Assembly: GCA_015068725.1 (NCBI GenBank)
Contig: SVKA01000005.1
Location: forward strand, 17,811-81,810
Direction of reading: 5' to 3'
DNA from: Oscillospiraceae bacterium
GTDB taxonomy: Bacteria; Bacillota; Clostridia; UBA1381; UMGS1253
Length of the DNA stretch: 64,000 nucleotides
Of this stretch, positions 36,063 to 45,787 are shown piece after piece. Made by a program: the position numbers and the translations under genes. Below the pieces are notes generated by a model that was not told where the DNA came from, ran no database searches, and saw only the letters and a list, made by a program, of their open reading frames with translations. The stretch's first letter is position 1. Each line of letters begins with the position of its first letter.

Positions 36063-37499
36063 ATGAAGCTTTCAAAGCTTTTGTGCGGTCTTGAAACAAG
36101 TGGTTATAATCCGGATAACATAGAAATAAGTGGTATTGCATATGACTCTCGCAGCGTAAAAAAGGGCGACGTATTTGTATGCATAAAGGGTTATGCGACA
36201 GATGGGCATAAGTATGTGAAAAATGCTATTCAAAACGGCGCTGCGGCAATTGTTGCAAGCGATAAAATCGAGGTAAATATACCCGTCATATATACTCCCG
36301 ACACCCGTCTTGCGCTTGCGTATATGTCGAAAGCGTACTTTAATAATCCGCTTGAAAGTATAAAGCTTATCGGCGTTACGGGAACAAACGGAAAAACTAC
36401 TGTAACGTATCTTATAAAATCCATGCTTGAAGCGCAGGGAATAAAGGTTGGTCTTATCGGTACAAATCAGAATATGATTGGCGATAAGGTTATCCCGACC
36501 GAACGCACAACTCCCGAGTCGTTTGAGCTGTATAAGTTGTTTGCACAAATGGCAGACGAGGGTGCAGACTGCGTTGTGATGGAGGTGTCGAGTCATGCAC
36601 TTGAGCTTTGTCGTGTGGCAGGATGCGAATTTGATACGGCGGTATTTACAAATCTGACACAGGACCACCTTGATTTTCACGAAAATATGGAAAACTACTT
36701 TATGGCAAAAAGCAAGCTGTTTTCTGTGTGCAAAAATGCGGTCATAAACATTGACGATGAGTACGGCAGACGCCTGGCAAAAATGTGCGGCGCAAACGTT
36801 ATGACGTATGCTATCAATTCGGATGCGGATATGCGCGCAAGCTTAATAAGCGTAGACGCAAAGGGCGTTTGCTATGATTTGTGTTATAACAATAATAAAT
36901 ATAAAGCGCGTCTTTCTATTCCGGGCAGGTTTTCTGTATATAACTCGCTTGCATCGCTTGGAGCGGTGATAACGCTCCGCGCGGACATAAATTCGTGTCT
37001 TGATGAGCTTTCAAAGGCGAAGGAAGTAAAGGGAAGAGCGGAAATTGTAGGAACTGATACAGATTTTACGGTCATTATAGACTACGCTCACACGCCCGAC
37101 GGACTTGAAAATATACTTTCTACGGTGAATGAATTTAAAAAAGGACGCCTTATCACTTTGTTTGGATGTGGCGGCGACCGTGATAAAACAAAGCGCCCAA
37201 AGATGGGCAAAACGGCAGGTGAGCTTTCGGATTTTTTAGTTGTAACGTCTGACAATCCACGAAGCGAGGAGCCTGATAAAATAATTGATGATATTATGGA
37301 CGGCGTCATTGAGAGCGGATGCGAATATGTGCGCATCGAAAACAGACGTGATGCGATAGAGTATGCACTGACTCACGCAAAAAAAGATGATATAATCGTG
37401 CTTGCGGGAAAGGGACATGAAACGTACCAGATTTTAAAGGACGGTACAATTCATTTCGACGAGCGCGAAGTGGTATATGAGGTTTTGGAGAAAAAATAA
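36063..37499 (+). CDS. murE: UDP-MurNAc-tripeptide synthetase (probably meso-DAP adding)
   Basis: Adds the third residue of the peptidoglycan stem peptide. 478 residues from the ATG at 36063 (MKLSKLLCGL), 6 bases after GGAGAG; an upstream ATG at 36045 overlaps that site. Mur ligase ATP motif GVTGTNGKTTVTYLI, carbamylated-Lys region, and DNPRSEEP near the C-terminus, where DNPR is the signature for meso-diaminopimelate rather than lysine. This predicts A1-gamma-type peptidoglycan, common in Clostridia. Confidence 0.95.
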   Translation: MKLSKLLCGLETSGYNPDNIEISGIAYDSRSVKKGDVFVCIKGYATDGHKYVKNAIQNGAAAIVASDKIEVNIPVIYTPDTRLALAYMSKAYFNNPLESIKLIGVTGTNGKTTVTYLIKSMLEAQGIKVGLIGTNQNMIGDKVIPTERTTPESFELYKLFAQMADEGADCVVMEVSSHALELCRVAGCEFDTAVFTNLTQDHLDFHENMENYFMAKSKLFSVCKNAVINIDDEYGRRLAKMCGANVMTYAINSDADMRASLISVDAKGVCYDLCYNNNKYKARLSIPGRFSVYNSLASLGAVITLRADINSCLDELSKAKEVKGRAEIVGTDTDFTVIIDYAHTPDGLENILSTVNEFKKGRLITLFGCGGDRDKTKRPKMGKTAGELSDFLVVTSDNPRSEEPDKIIDDIMDGVIESGCEYVRIENRRDAIEYALTHAKKDDIIVLAGKGHETYQILKDGTIHFDEREVVYEVLEKK

Positions 37500-37528
37500 A
37501 TTCATAATCCAAAATTGAGGAGATATTT

Positions 37529-38896
37529 ATGCAGCAAATCAGTATAAAAGAAATAATCTGCGCTACGGGTGGCACGCTTTTGTGTGGAAGCGAGGATATA
37601 ATAATCAAAAACATTACAACGGACAGCCGTAAAAGCGGAGAAAATATGCTTTTTATTGCCCTTGAAGGTGAAGTATTTGACGGACACGAATTTGTAGGTG
37701 CAGCCTTTGATGCGGGCGCGGTGTGTGCGCTTGTGCACAAAGATATAACGGTGGCGGGCAAAGCGCTTGTGCGCGTAGAAGATACAAAAAAAGCGCTTTC
37801 TGACCTTGCACGCTATTATCTTGACAAGCATCGCGTAAGCGTTGTCGCACTGACAGGCTCGGTTGGCAAAACGACTACAAAGGATATGGTAGCGTCGGTG
37901 CTGCAGCAAAAATACAATGTTTTAAAAACTCAGGGCAATTTTAATAATGATATAGGCTTGCCGCTTACGGTGTTTAACCTTGACAAAGAGCACGATATAG
38001 CGGTGCTTGAAATGGGCATGAACCATTTTGGTGAAATTCATCATCTTGCCTCCATTGCAAAGCCCGATAAGGCAATTATAACAAATATCGGTATGTCGCA
38101 CATAGAAAACCTTGGCTCGCGCGAGGGGATATTAAAGGCAAAGCTTGAAATCACGGATTTTTTTGATAAAGAAAACACGCTCTTTATAAATGGCGACGAT
38201 GATATGCTTATAGGGGCAGAGGGAAAATACAACTGTAAAACCTTTGGCATTGATAATGAAAATGTGGCTTACAGAGCGGCAGACATTGTGCTAAATGAGG
38301 ACAGTTGCGAATTTAATGTAATATATGAGGATAAAAAAGTACATATAAGAGTCAACCTTCCCGGAAAGCACAACATATATAATGCACTTTGTGCGTTTTG
38401 TGTGGCAAAAAGCTATGATATCTGTGATGATATGATAGCAAAGGGGATTGCATCATTTTCACCGTCAAAGATGAGAATGGATATACAAAAAATCGGCGCC
38501 GTTACAGTTATAAATGATTGCTATAATGCATCGCCTGCATCTATGGAGGCGGCGCTTTCGGTGCTTTGTAAGATAGAGGCGAAGCGCCATGTTGCGATTT
38601 TGGGCGATATGCTCGAAATGGGTTCTTTTGCACCCGATGCACACAAGGGCATCGGTAAAAAGGCGGCAAATATGGGCGTTGATATACTTTTTTGTGTAGG
38701 AAAAGAAGCAAGAAACATACAAAGCGGTGCAGTAAGTGAAGGCTTGGATGAGAAAAATACGCTCCATTTTGAAAAAAATGAGGAGCTTACAGGTGTGCTT
38801 GGCAAGCTTTTGCGTGAGGGCGATGCGGTACTTATAAAGGCATCGCGCGGTATGAGGTTTGAACAGATTACGCAAGCAATAGAAAAGATGTTTTAA
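37529..38896 (+). CDS. murF: UDP-MurNAc-tripeptide--D-alanyl-D-alanine ligase
   Basis: Adds D-Ala-D-Ala to the stem peptide. 455 residues with N-terminal ISIKEIICATGG, TDSRK for nucleotide-sugar binding, ATP motif TGSVGKTTTKDMV, VLEMGMNHFGEI and NDCYNASPASM. GAGGAG lies upstream of the ATG. It follows murE by 29 bases and precedes mraY. Confidence 0.95.
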   Translation: MQQISIKEIICATGGTLLCGSEDIIIKNITTDSRKSGENMLFIALEGEVFDGHEFVGAAFDAGAVCALVHKDITVAGKALVRVEDTKKALSDLARYYLDKHRVSVVALTGSVGKTTTKDMVASVLQQKYNVLKTQGNFNNDIGLPLTVFNLDKEHDIAVLEMGMNHFGEIHHLASIAKPDKAIITNIGMSHIENLGSREGILKAKLEITDFFDKENTLFINGDDDMLIGAEGKYNCKTFGIDNENVAYRAADIVLNEDSCEFNVIYEDKKVHIRVNLPGKHNIYNALCAFCVAKSYDICDDMIAKGIASFSPSKMRMDIQKIGAVTVINDCYNASPASMEAALSVLCKIEAKRHVAILGDMLEMGSFAPDAHKGIGKKAANMGVDILFCVGKEARNIQSGAVSEGLDEKNTLHFEKNEELTGVLGKLLREGDAVLIKASRGMRFEQITQAIEKMF

Positions 38897-38939
38897 TATT
38901 GTTTTTGGAAGACAAAAGTAAGAAGGGGTTGTTTTTACA

Positions 38940-39926
38940 ATGGCAAGTGGGCAAATGAGTGTTTTTATACCGTACCTTTTAACGTTTGGTATAGCATTTT
39001 TAATATGTATTATAATAGCACCTGTGCTGATACCGTTTTTGCACAGATTAAAGTTTGGTCAGCAAATACGGGAGGATGGTCCAACCTGGCATCAGAAAAA
39101 ATCGGGCACGCCGACGATGGGAGGCATTATATTTATTCTCGGCTCACTTGGCGCGACTATGTTTTTTGTGCGTGATGCGGCGGTAATTACTGTTATGCTT
39201 TTTGCGCTTGGCTTTGGCATTATCGGCTTTGCCGATGATTTTATCAAGGTTGTATTAAAACGAAACCTCGGTCTTACGGCAATTCAGAAGTTTGCGCTCC
39301 AGATTGCGTTTTCGATTGCGTTTGTTGTGGTGCTCAGCGCTCTTGATATGCTAAAAACGGATATTTATATCCCATTTACAAATATGACATTAGACCTTGG
39401 ATGGTTTTACATAGTTTTTGTTGTTTTTATAATGGTAGGCTTTACAAATGCGGTAAATCTTACCGACGGACTTGATGGCCTGGCGACAAGTGTAACTGCT
39501 GTTGTATCATTGTTTTTTGCTCTGGCAGCGTTTTTAATGGAAAACAAAGAGCTTTGCATATTTATGATAGCTCTTTTTGGCGGCTGCGTAGGATTTTTGG
39601 TGTTTAATCATCATCCTGCAAAGGTATTTATGGGCGATACAGGCTCATTGTTTCTGGGCGGCGCGCTTGCGGCAGCATCAATAGTTTTAAAGATGCCGCT
39701 TATTTTGGTAATTGCGGGAATTATATATGTGGTTGAGGCGCTTTCGGTTATGCTTCAGGTGGCGTCGTTCAAGCTTACGGGAAAAAGAATTTTCAAAATG
39801 AGTCCAATTCATCATCATTTTGAGATGTGTGGATGGAATGAGGTAAAAATAGTAACAGTATTTAGTATAGTTACGATATTGTTTTGTATAGTAGCGTATT
39901 TTTCGACATTGCCGTTTTTGGCATAA
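38940..39926 (+). CDS. mraY: Phospho-MurNAc-pentapeptide transferase
   Basis: Integral membrane enzyme making lipid I from UDP-MurNAc-pentapeptide and undecaprenyl phosphate. 328 residues, about ten membrane helices. Conserved motifs are KSGTPTMGG, FADDFIKV, NLTDGLDGLA with the catalytic Asp pair, GDTGSLFLG and HHHFE. The expected next gene in a classical cluster, murD, is absent and ftsW follows. Confidence 0.96.
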   Translation: MASGQMSVFIPYLLTFGIAFLICIIIAPVLIPFLHRLKFGQQIREDGPTWHQKKSGTPTMGGIIFILGSLGATMFFVRDAAVITVMLFALGFGIIGFADDFIKVVLKRNLGLTAIQKFALQIAFSIAFVVVLSALDMLKTDIYIPFTNMTLDLGWFYIVFVVFIMVGFTNAVNLTDGLDGLATSVTAVVSLFFALAAFLMENKELCIFMIALFGGCVGFLVFNHHPAKVFMGDTGSLFLGGALAAASIVLKMPLILVIAGIIYVVEALSVMLQVASFKLTGKRIFKMSPIHHHFEMCGWNEVKIVTVFSIVTILFCIVAYFSTLPFLA

Positions 39927-39969
39927 GAGAGTATTAAGAGAGAACGAATTATAAAAAGGAGGTAAACGT

Positions 39970-41265
39970 ATGACGAAAAGAACAAAAACGGCGCCGCCGA
40001 CAAGCAACAAAAAAAGAGCGGGTGCAGCAGGACACAGAAAAACAAATGTACCTCCTGAAACAAGACGAACCAAAGCAAGACGTGATATACATGACATATT
40101 ACCTTTAAAGTCTGACAGAATTAATCAGAAAAGCTTTGATACATCTTTAATACTTACAATAATAATTTTGGTGGTTTTCGGACTTATTATGGTATTTTCG
40201 GCAAGTGCGCCTGCGGCGAGCGCGTATCAGGATAATCCGTATTATTACATAACCAGACAAGGTATTTTTGCCGTAGTGGGTGTTGCGGCCATGTTTGTGA
40301 TATCGTGTATTGACTATCACAAATACTCAAAATATGCTCTCTTGATACTTGCGGGAAGCTTGCTTTTATTGTTTGCGGTATACATTCCGGGCATAGGCAT
40401 TGTAAGAAACAGTGCACGTCGCTGGATTAACATAGGCATAAGCACGCTCCAGCCCTCTGAGGTTGTAAAGGTCGCAATAATTATATATTTTTCTTACAGC
40501 TTATCAGTAATAAAGGATAATATAAAAAAATTTAAAGATGGTCTTTTAAGATATCTTGTAATTCTGGGTGTTTTTTCGGTTGTGCTCTTAAAGGAGCCTC
40601 ATCTTAGTGCAACGCTTGTAATATGCGCGGTTGGATGTGTTTTGTTGCTTGTAGCAGGTGCAAGGATGAAGCATTTTATGCTTTTAGGCGGCCTTGCTCT
40701 TCCGGTGCTTTGTTTTATGATTTATAAACAGCCGTATCAGCTTGAGCGTGTCATTACATTCTTAGACCCGTTTGCCGACACATCGGATGCGGGCTTTCAG
40801 ATTGTAAATTCACTTTACGCGATAGGCTCGGGAGGAATTTTCGGGCTTGGGCTCGGTATGAGCAGACAAAAGTTTTTGTATCTGCCTGAGCCGCAAAATG
40901 ACTTTATATTTGCGATAGTGTGTGAAGAGCTTGGGCTGTTGGGAGCGGCTCTTGTGTTAGTGCTTTTCGGTTTTTTAATCTGGAAGGGATACAGAATTGC
41001 TCAGGAGGCGCCTGATATGTTCGGCACACTTCTGGCAACGGGAATAACGAGCCTTATTGCTATACAGGTCGCCGTCAATGTAGCGGTGGTAACCTCGTCT
41101 GTACCTACGACGGGTATGGCGCTTCCGTTTTTCAGTTATGGCGGAACATCGCTTTTGATACTTTTAGGATGTATGGGAATACTTCTTAATATATCGCGGC
41201 AAACCATAAATACAATCCGGCCCGGTGATGTAAATAAAAAAAGTAAGCGGGGAGATACAAAATGA
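39970..41265 (+). CDS. ftsW: SEDS peptidoglycan polymerase FtsW
   Basis: 431 residues with a hydrophilic, basic N-terminal tail of about 55 residues and ten membrane helices. SEDS motifs present are LVVFGLIMVFSAS, RRWINIG, QPSEVVK, KEPHLSATLV, and PFFSYGGTSLL near the C-terminus. FtsW polymerises glycan strands with the class B PBP encoded upstream. AAGGAGG precedes the ATG. The sporulation paralogue SpoVE cannot be excluded by sequence alone. Confidence 0.93.
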   Translation: MTKRTKTAPPTSNKKRAGAAGHRKTNVPPETRRTKARRDIHDILPLKSDRINQKSFDTSLILTIIILVVFGLIMVFSASAPAASAYQDNPYYYITRQGIFAVVGVAAMFVISCIDYHKYSKYALLILAGSLLLLFAVYIPGIGIVRNSARRWINIGISTLQPSEVVKVAIIIYFSYSLSVIKDNIKKFKDGLLRYLVILGVFSVVLLKEPHLSATLVICAVGCVLLLVAGARMKHFMLLGGLALPVLCFMIYKQPYQLERVITFLDPFADTSDAGFQIVNSLYAIGSGGIFGLGLGMSRQKFLYLPEPQNDFIFAIVCEELGLLGAALVLVLFGFLIWKGYRIAQEAPDMFGTLLATGITSLIAIQVAVNVAVVTSSVPTTGMALPFFSYGGTSLLILLGCMGILLNISRQTINTIRPGDVNKKSKRGDTK

Positions 41266-42371
41266 GAATTTTGTTTGCGGGCGGCGGAACTGCCGGTCAT
41301 ATTAACCCTGCACTTTCAATTGCAGCGTATGCAAAAAGTGTAGACGAAAAATGTGAAATACTGTTTATTGGTAAAAAAGGCAATATGGAAGAAACTCTTG
41401 TTCCAAAAGCAGGATTTGATATAAAATTTATAGATATTGAAGGCTTTAAGCGTTCGCTCACTTTAAAAAACGTGAAAGTAATTTTAAAGACAATCCGTGC
41501 TATAAGCGAGAGTAAAAAAATAATAAAAAGCTTTAAGCCCGACGTCGTTATATGCACGGGAGGCTATGTAAGCGGCCCTGTCATGTCAGCGGCAGCTGCA
41601 CTTAAAATTCCGTCAATTATACATGAACAGAATGTGTTTGCGGGCGTAACGGTAAAGCTTTCGCAAAAATATGCTACATATATTGCGACAAGCTTTGAAA
41701 AAACAAGGGAGTATTTAAAGGCAAAGGACAAGTGCGTATTTACGGGAAACCCCGTAAGAGAAGAGATTCTTTGCGCAGATAAAGACGTTTCGCGCGCCGC
41801 TCTTGGACTTGATAATCGTCCGTTTGTGCTTTGCTTTGGCGGCAGCCTTGGCGCAAAGCGTATTAATGATACGGCTGTTGATTATATACAGAGGCTCTCA
41901 AAGGAAGATAAAATTCAGTTTATGTTTGGCACAGGCAAGCGTAACTATGATGAGGTAATGTCTGATATTAAAAAGCGCGGCATAGATTTGCATGAGCACA
42001 AAAACATACGTGTGTGCGACTATATATACGATATGGATAAGGCACTTTCAGCCGCCGATGTTGTAATCGGGCGTGCAGGCGCAATAAGTATAAGCGAAAT
42101 TTGTGCACTTGGTAAGGCGAGCATACTTATACCATCGCCAAATGTCGCACACAATCATCAGTACACAAATGCGAAGGCGCTTGTTGATAATGGCGCGGCA
42201 ATAATGATTACAGAAGATGAGCTTGATGCAGATGTGCTTGAAAAGAAGCTTGAGAGCTTGATTTATGATAAAGAAAAAATTGCCATTCTTGAAGAAAATG
42301 CAAAAAAAATTGGCACAAAAGATGCCTCAAAAAAAATATACGAGCTTGCGAGCGGTATTGTAAGCAAGTAA
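41262..42371 (+). CDS. murG: Lipid II synthase (GlcNAc transferase) MurG
   Basis: Transfers GlcNAc to lipid I on the inner membrane face. 369 residues with N-terminal FAGGGTAGHINPAL, GGYVSGPV, HEQN, CFGGSLGAKRIN and the donor-binding IGRAGAISISEI and SPNVAHNHQYTNA. Its ATG overlaps the ftsW stop as ATGA, so translation is coupled. Confidence 0.96.
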   Translation: MRILFAGGGTAGHINPALSIAAYAKSVDEKCEILFIGKKGNMEETLVPKAGFDIKFIDIEGFKRSLTLKNVKVILKTIRAISESKKIIKSFKPDVVICTGGYVSGPVMSAAAALKIPSIIHEQNVFAGVTVKLSQKYATYIATSFEKTREYLKAKDKCVFTGNPVREEILCADKDVSRAALGLDNRPFVLCFGGSLGAKRINDTAVDYIQRLSKEDKIQFMFGTGKRNYDEVMSDIKKRGIDLHEHKNIRVCDYIYDMDKALSAADVVIGRAGAISISEICALGKASILIPSPNVAHNHQYTNAKALVDNGAAIMITEDELDADVLEKKLESLIYDKEKIAILEENAKKIGTKDASKKIYELASGIVSK

Positions 42372-42443
42372 CGCCTGCTCCGCGACCTGCATAATATGTA
42401 TCAAAAGAAATTAAGCAGGTATGGCGGAGGTGTATATAAGGTG

Positions 42444-43694
42444 ATGGATAAACTTGTTATAGAGGGTTCTCATCAGCTTGAAGGTGAAGTCTGTGTGCAT
42501 GGCGCAAAAAATGCTGTGCTTCCGATTTTGGCGGCGACAATTTTAAACGGCGGCAAAAATGTCATACATTCATGCCCCGATTTGAAGGATGTGCGTGCGT
42601 CTGTTAATATTTTAAAGCACTTGGGCTGCGAGGTAGAGATGCAGGATGGCACACTTGTAATCAATTCATCGGGTGCGTGCGGATTTGAAATACCTGAAAG
42701 GCTTATGCATGAGATGCGTTCGTCCGTAATTTTTCTTGGCGCGATAATTGCCCGTTTTGGTAAGGCAATAGCGGCTCTTCCGGGTGGGTGCGAGCTTGGC
42801 CCAAGACCGATTGACTTGCATCTTTCGGCGTTTCGTCAGCTCGGAGTAGACATAGAAGAAGAGCACGGATACATAAAATGCAGTTGTGATAGGATTGTGC
42901 CGACTGCTATTCATCTTGACTTTCCAAGTGTAGGCGCAACTGAGAATATTATGCTTGTTGCGGCTTTGGCGCAAGGGACTACTATTATTACAAATGCGGC
43001 AAAAGAGCCTGAAATTGAGGACTTGCAAAAATATTTAAACTCAATGGGTGCGAAAATTGCAGGTGCGGGAACAAGCGTTATACAAATTGAAGGTGTAAAA
43101 AAGCTTGGCGATGTAGAGCACTCGGTAATTCCCGACAGAATTGCAGCGGCAACGTATTTATCATGCAGCGCAGCTGCGGGCGGAACGATAGAGCTTAAAA
43201 ACGTTATACCATCACATATGGAAGCGTTTTTGTCAGTTGCCGAGCAGTACGGAGCAAAGATATATGTATCGGATGAGCGGATTGTGCATGTTGCTCCCAA
43301 AAAATTAGAAGCAGTCAAGATAGTGCGCACGCTTCCGTATCCGGGTTTTCCAACCGACGCACAGTCGCCGCTTATGGCGGCACTGACACTTGCACGTGGA
43401 GCAAGTATTTTTGTTGAAAATATATTTGAAAGCAGATATAAGCATGTATATGAGCTGTGTCGTATGGGCGCAGATATAACGGTAGATGGAAGAACCGCGG
43501 TTGTACGCGGGGTAAATGAGCTTAGCGGTGCAAATGTGTGCGCAATGGATTTGCGCGGCGGTGCAGCGCTTGCAGTAGCGGCGCTTGCGGCAAACGGACG
43601 CACGGTTATAAGCAACGTTTATCATATTGACAGAGGGTATGAAAATTTTGAAAAGACGCTTAAGGCGCTTGGAGCGAAGATAACAAGACAATAG
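42444..43694 (+). CDS. murA: UDP-N-acetylglucosamine 1-carboxyvinyltransferase
   Basis: First committed step of peptidoglycan synthesis. 416 residues from the ATG at 42444, preceded by GGCGGAGGTG; an upstream in-frame ATG at 42396 lacks a ribosome site. Catalytic Cys116 is in ALPGGCELGPRPIDLH, so fosfomycin sensitivity of this enzyme is expected. N-terminal GAKNAVLP and PYPGFPTDAQSP are conserved. Location between murG and ftsQ occurs in some Clostridia. Confidence 0.95.
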   Translation: MDKLVIEGSHQLEGEVCVHGAKNAVLPILAATILNGGKNVIHSCPDLKDVRASVNILKHLGCEVEMQDGTLVINSSGACGFEIPERLMHEMRSSVIFLGAIIARFGKAIAALPGGCELGPRPIDLHLSAFRQLGVDIEEEHGYIKCSCDRIVPTAIHLDFPSVGATENIMLVAALAQGTTIITNAAKEPEIEDLQKYLNSMGAKIAGAGTSVIQIEGVKKLGDVEHSVIPDRIAAATYLSCSAAAGGTIELKNVIPSHMEAFLSVAEQYGAKIYVSDERIVHVAPKKLEAVKIVRTLPYPGFPTDAQSPLMAALTLARGASIFVENIFESRYKHVYELCRMGADITVDGRTAVVRGVNELSGANVCAMDLRGGAALAVAALAANGRTVISNVYHIDRGYENFEKTLKALGAKITRQ

Positions 43695-43737
43695 AGAATA
43701 ACGCACACATAGCGAAGAAAGGGATGAAACGCACAAA

Positions 43738-44592
43738 ATGAGAAGAAATGCTTTGGATACAGAAAGCCAAAAGGAAAAACAAATGAGAAGAAACAGGGAA
43801 AACAGAAAGAGAAAAATAAAACAAAGAGAAAATGAAGATATCCGTATAAGACATATAAAAAGACAGAAGAAAAAGAGAAAAAGAAGGATATTTTTCAGGG
43901 CGTTTCTTCTGTTGTTTCTTTTATTTAGTGTGTGCGCTATAATTATGTTTATGACGCCGTGGTTTAATATTGCCACGATAGAGGTTTCGGGCAATTCGTA
44001 TGTAAGTGCTGATGCAATAACGGCGCAAAGTGAGATATACGAGGGCGCAAATACTTTTAAAATAAGCACCTCGTATGCAAACGAGCAAATTGCCAAAATG
44101 CCGTACATAAAAAGTGTGAATGTAGAGCGCAGACTGCCAAACAAAATTGTAATTGAGGTTGTGGAAAGCCACGCGGTAGCGTATTTTGAATATTTTGGAG
44201 GCTATGCTCTTATAGACGAAGATGCAAGAGCACTCGAGATTGTGTATGAAGCACCAAAGGATTGTATCCAGATTGTGGGTTGCGAGTTAAAATATTTTTC
44301 GCCGGGAAGCAAAATAAGCATTGACTCGCAAGAAAAATTTGATATAATATTATTATATATAGGTGAACTTGAGAAAACGGAATTTTGCAGGAGTGTAAAT
44401 CTTCTTGATGTAACTAATATGGTAGACGTCAAATTCAAATTTGAAAACCGTTTGACAGTATTTTGCGGCGAATCAAAGAATTTGGACAGAAAGCTTTTGA
44501 CCTTCACGGAGATTGCATACAATCAGCTTTCCCCCAATGCCAGAGGAGAAATAGATTTGCGTATTGACAGTAAAGCCTATTACAGACCATAA
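43738..44592 (+). CDS. ftsQ: FtsQ/DivIB cell division protein
   Basis: 284 residues. An exceptionally basic cytoplasmic tail of about 55 residues, one membrane helix (about 58-78), then a POTRA domain (about 80-150, IATIEVSGNSYVSADAI, IKSVNVERRLPNKIVIEVVE) and a beta domain. FtsQ/DivIB stabilises FtsL and FtsB at the septum. The start is uncertain: the nearest purine-rich site, AAAGGGA at 43717, is about 14 bases from the ATG, and a second ATG at 43783 has AAGGA upstream but would shorten the tail. Confidence 0.88.
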   Translation: MRRNALDTESQKEKQMRRNRENRKRKIKQRENEDIRIRHIKRQKKKRKRRIFFRAFLLLFLLFSVCAIIMFMTPWFNIATIEVSGNSYVSADAITAQSEIYEGANTFKISTSYANEQIAKMPYIKSVNVERRLPNKIVIEVVESHAVAYFEYFGGYALIDEDARALEIVYEAPKDCIQIVGCELKYFSPGSKISIDSQEKFDIILLYIGELEKTEFCRSVNLLDVTNMVDVKFKFENRLTVFCGESKNLDRKLLTFTEIAYNQLSPNARGEIDLRIDSKAYYRP

Positions 44593-44616
44593 AATAAGCA
44601 AATGCGAGGGAACGTA

Positions 44617-45375
44617 ATGAGCAAAAGACACATAAAGGCACAACTTGCGCTTGGTATTGTTTGCGCAATTTTGGCCTTTGTAATAACTACACAGCTTTCG
44701 AGCGTGCGAAAAAATGTAGCGGTTGAGTCGAGCAAGGCCCAAAGAGCCGAAGAGCTTGCGCTCGAGCTTGGAAAAGAAAAAGAAAAAAATGCTGATTTAT
44801 ATCTTCAGCTTTACAGTGCACAAAATGACCTTAATCAGTATCGTGCACAAGCTGAGGACAGCAGCGACTATGCCAAGATTATGTCAGAGCAGCTTAAACG
44901 AAGCGAGGTTCTGGCAGGACTTACCGAGGTTGAAGGCGCTGGCATAATACTTACGCTCTCAGATAGCACCTATCCTTCTATATCGGGAGCAACCGTTATA
45001 GAAAATGAGGCTCTTATAATCCATGACAGCGATTTGCGTCTTGCTATTACAGAGCTTGCAGCTGCAGGTGCAGAGGCATATTCAATTAATGGTCAGCGCA
45101 TTATATCTACAACGCCAATACGCTGTGTCGGACCGGTTATAACTGTAAACGAGCAGAAAATGGCACCGCCGTACGAAATATGTGCAATTGGTGAGCCAAA
45201 AACGCTCGAAGCGGCGGTCAATATGCGTGGCGGGCTACGGGATTTATTCGGCTCGGTTGGCATAGGTGTAGAAGTGAAAACATCCGATAAGGTCAAAATC
45301 GAGCGTTATACGGGAACTGTAAATTATAAATATGCTGTGCCTGTTATCAATGAGAGCGGAGGTGACGGGCAGTGA
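44617..45375 (+). CDS. DUF881 family membrane-anchored protein
   Basis: 252 residues from the ATG at 44617 (GCGAGGG upstream). One membrane helix (about 8-27), a coiled coil (about 30-85, rich in Glu/Lys/Gln) and a compact extracytoplasmic domain with GAGIILTLSDS, RLAITELAAAGAEAYSINGQRI and RCVGPVITVN, typical of DUF881 proteins (YlxW/YlxX group). Function is not established. The gene occupies, with sbp, the place where ftsA stands in other clusters. Confidence 0.88.
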   Translation: MSKRHIKAQLALGIVCAILAFVITTQLSSVRKNVAVESSKAQRAEELALELGKEKEKNADLYLQLYSAQNDLNQYRAQAEDSSDYAKIMSEQLKRSEVLAGLTEVEGAGIILTLSDSTYPSISGATVIENEALIIHDSDLRLAITELAAAGAEAYSINGQRIISTTPIRCVGPVITVNEQKMAPPYEICAIGEPKTLEAAVNMRGGLRDLFGSVGIGVEVKTSDKVKIERYTGTVNYKYAVPVINESGGDGQ

Positions 45376-45722
45376 GCGGTGTAATTATAGGAGTTGTTGT
45401 GGGCGTCGTTGTGGCGGCGCTTACGAATATTCATATACCGAGTGCATACTCCTTGTATGTTGCGATAGGAATTTTAGCGGCGATGGACTCGGTGTGCGGC
45501 GGAATAAGCGCATCAATTTCGAAAAACTTTAATCTTAAAATATTTTTGACGGGATTATTTTTTAATTCCATCGTTGCAATTGCGCTTGTATATCTTGGAA
45601 AATCACTTGGAGTTGACCTTTCTTTAGCTGCAGTTGTGGTGTTTGGCTCAAGAATTATTCAAAATTTTGCAATAATTCGAAGATTACTCTTGAATAAATT
45701 AGAAAAAAAGGGTAAAATATAG
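45372..45722 (+). CDS. sbp: Small basic protein Sbp (DUF1290)
   Basis: 116 residues, three to four membrane helices with the conserved [23 protein letters not shown] and [13 protein letters not shown] segments and a basic C-terminus (KLEKKGKI). It is a DUF1290 member, known as Sbp in Bacillus and found next to ftsA/ftsZ. Function unknown. The GTG start overlaps the upstream stop as GTGA. Confidence 0.9.
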   Translation: MSGVIIGVVVGVVVAALTNIHIPSAYSLYVAIGILAAMDSVCGGISASISKNFNLKIFLTGLFFNSIVAIALVYLGKSLGVDLSLAAVVVFGSRIIQNFAIIRRLLLNKLEKKGKI

Positions 45723-45787
45723 ATAAGCAAGATTACATTTTGATTAAAATTACTTTTCAAAAGAAAAACGGTAAGGAGGAAATAAGG

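Noticed and set aside
42911..43615. 234-residue open frame on the minus strand
   Set aside because: Antisense shadow of murA with no recognisable domain; the sense strand encodes a complete MurA with its catalytic Cys.
43305..44144. 279-residue open frame on the minus strand
   Set aside because: It lies antisense to murA and ftsQ, is rich in Cys, Ile, Phe and Ser in a way typical of a reversed A-rich coding strand, and has no ribosome site.
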